Source of the DNA: a virus
Virus record (IMG/VR): IMGVR_UViG_3300010370_000193
Coordinates: 1-27,227 of that record
DNA length: 27,227 nucleotides
Strand: one strand, 5' to 3'
The position numbers and the translations under genes are program-made. The notes beneath the pieces were generated by a model that was given only the letters and a program-made list of their open reading frames with translations, made no database searches and was not told the DNA's origin. Within the stretch, counting starts at the first letter, position 1. Each line of letters opens with the position of its first letter. Of the stretch, positions 26,989 to 27,227 are shown one piece after another.

Positions 26989-27226
26989 TCAAAGTGTGGG
27001 CCTGACTGTTAACCAGCGCAACATCTATCAGTACTTCCTTGTTCATCAACGGAGGTACAAAGATACACCTTGTTTTGTACCCAAGGCACCGATGCAAAGC
27101 AGCAGGGTGCCTGATCATATCCGAGCGCTTGAAGCGCTAGAAGAGAAGAAACTGATCCGTGTGATTCGCAACCACGAACACTACACAAATTGGATCATTA
27201 AACCACCAGAAGCAAATAAGAATTAA
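26981..27226 (+). CDS. Winged-helix-like small DNA-binding protein
   Basis: An 81-residue protein from ATG 26981 (MSNQSVGLTVNQRNIYQYFL), inside the end of the previous gene (ATGAGTAA). The order of elements is helix (NQRNIYQYFLVHQRR), helix (SSRVPDHIRALEALEEKKLI), then a beta wing (RVIRNHEHYTNWII), which is the winged-helix layout of small transcription regulators. It may regulate the early-to-late switch or a host gene. The fold is inferred from the pattern only. The stop lies just inside the right edge. Confidence 0.58.
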   Translation: MSNQSVGLTVNQRNIYQYFLVHQRRYKDTPCFVPKAPMQSSRVPDHIRALEALEEKKLIRVIRNHEHYTNWIIKPPEANKN

Positions 27227-27227
27227 C

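Overview
The window looks like part of a tailed double-stranded DNA phage genome, most likely a cyanophage. The large terminase, portal, major capsid protein, lysozyme and SSB-like protein point to a phage. The cyanobacterial host is an inference. It rests on an over-represented octamer palindrome TGGCGCCA, which recalls the iterated palindromes of cyanobacterial genomes, on a capsid-gene intron whose conserved core resembles cyanobacterial tRNA-Leu introns, and on small-protein families I associate with cyanophages. No integrase, tRNA or CRISPR array was found.

Layout. A divergent intergenic region near 23.2-23.5 kb splits the window. Everything to its left is on the minus strand (one exception) and encodes virion and packaging functions, read from 23.2 kb down to base 1. 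First come about ten poorly characterised, often Gly/Ala-rich and membrane-prone proteins (23.2-15 kb). Next are a possible small terminase, the large terminase, an AbrB/MazE-like mini-protein and the portal. A Pro/Gln-rich possible scaffold overlaps the portal by 494 nt. After a strong terminator come three small genes, the last a HELGH metallopeptidase, then the major capsid gene and a probable decoration protein. The series ends with an HhH protein, two virion lysins (GH104 lysozyme and a circularly permuted M23 peptidase), small genes, and two beta-rich proteins sharing a repeated domain. The last of these runs off the left edge. Many neighbours overlap by 1-8 nt (ATGA, TAATG), suggesting translational coupling.

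The capsid gene is interrupted by a group I intron of about 0.9 kb whose P1-P8 elements can be read. An HNH homing endonuclease lies inside it on the opposite strand. It sits between P3 and P4, flanked by two copies of GAATTCA whose collapse would restore a compact intron. Exon 1 appears to be only about 13 nt, directly downstream of a sigma70-like promoter.

To the right of 23.4 kb the plus strand carries about twelve very small genes (20-135 aa), several with one membrane segment, plus an SSB-like protein, a possible winged-helix protein and an overprinted gene pair. This looks like an early or host-takeover module. Almost every intergenic spacer in it holds two tandem perfect or near-perfect RNA hairpins, a recurrent arrangement I cannot assign to a known element.

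The most unusual observations are the antisense homing endonuclease in the intron core, the paired-hairpin spacers, a C-terminal peptide ending in YF shared by lysins and another virion protein, the permuted M23 domain, the metallopeptidase upstream of the capsid gene and the TGGCGCCA over-representation. All function calls come from reading the sequence; no database search was run.
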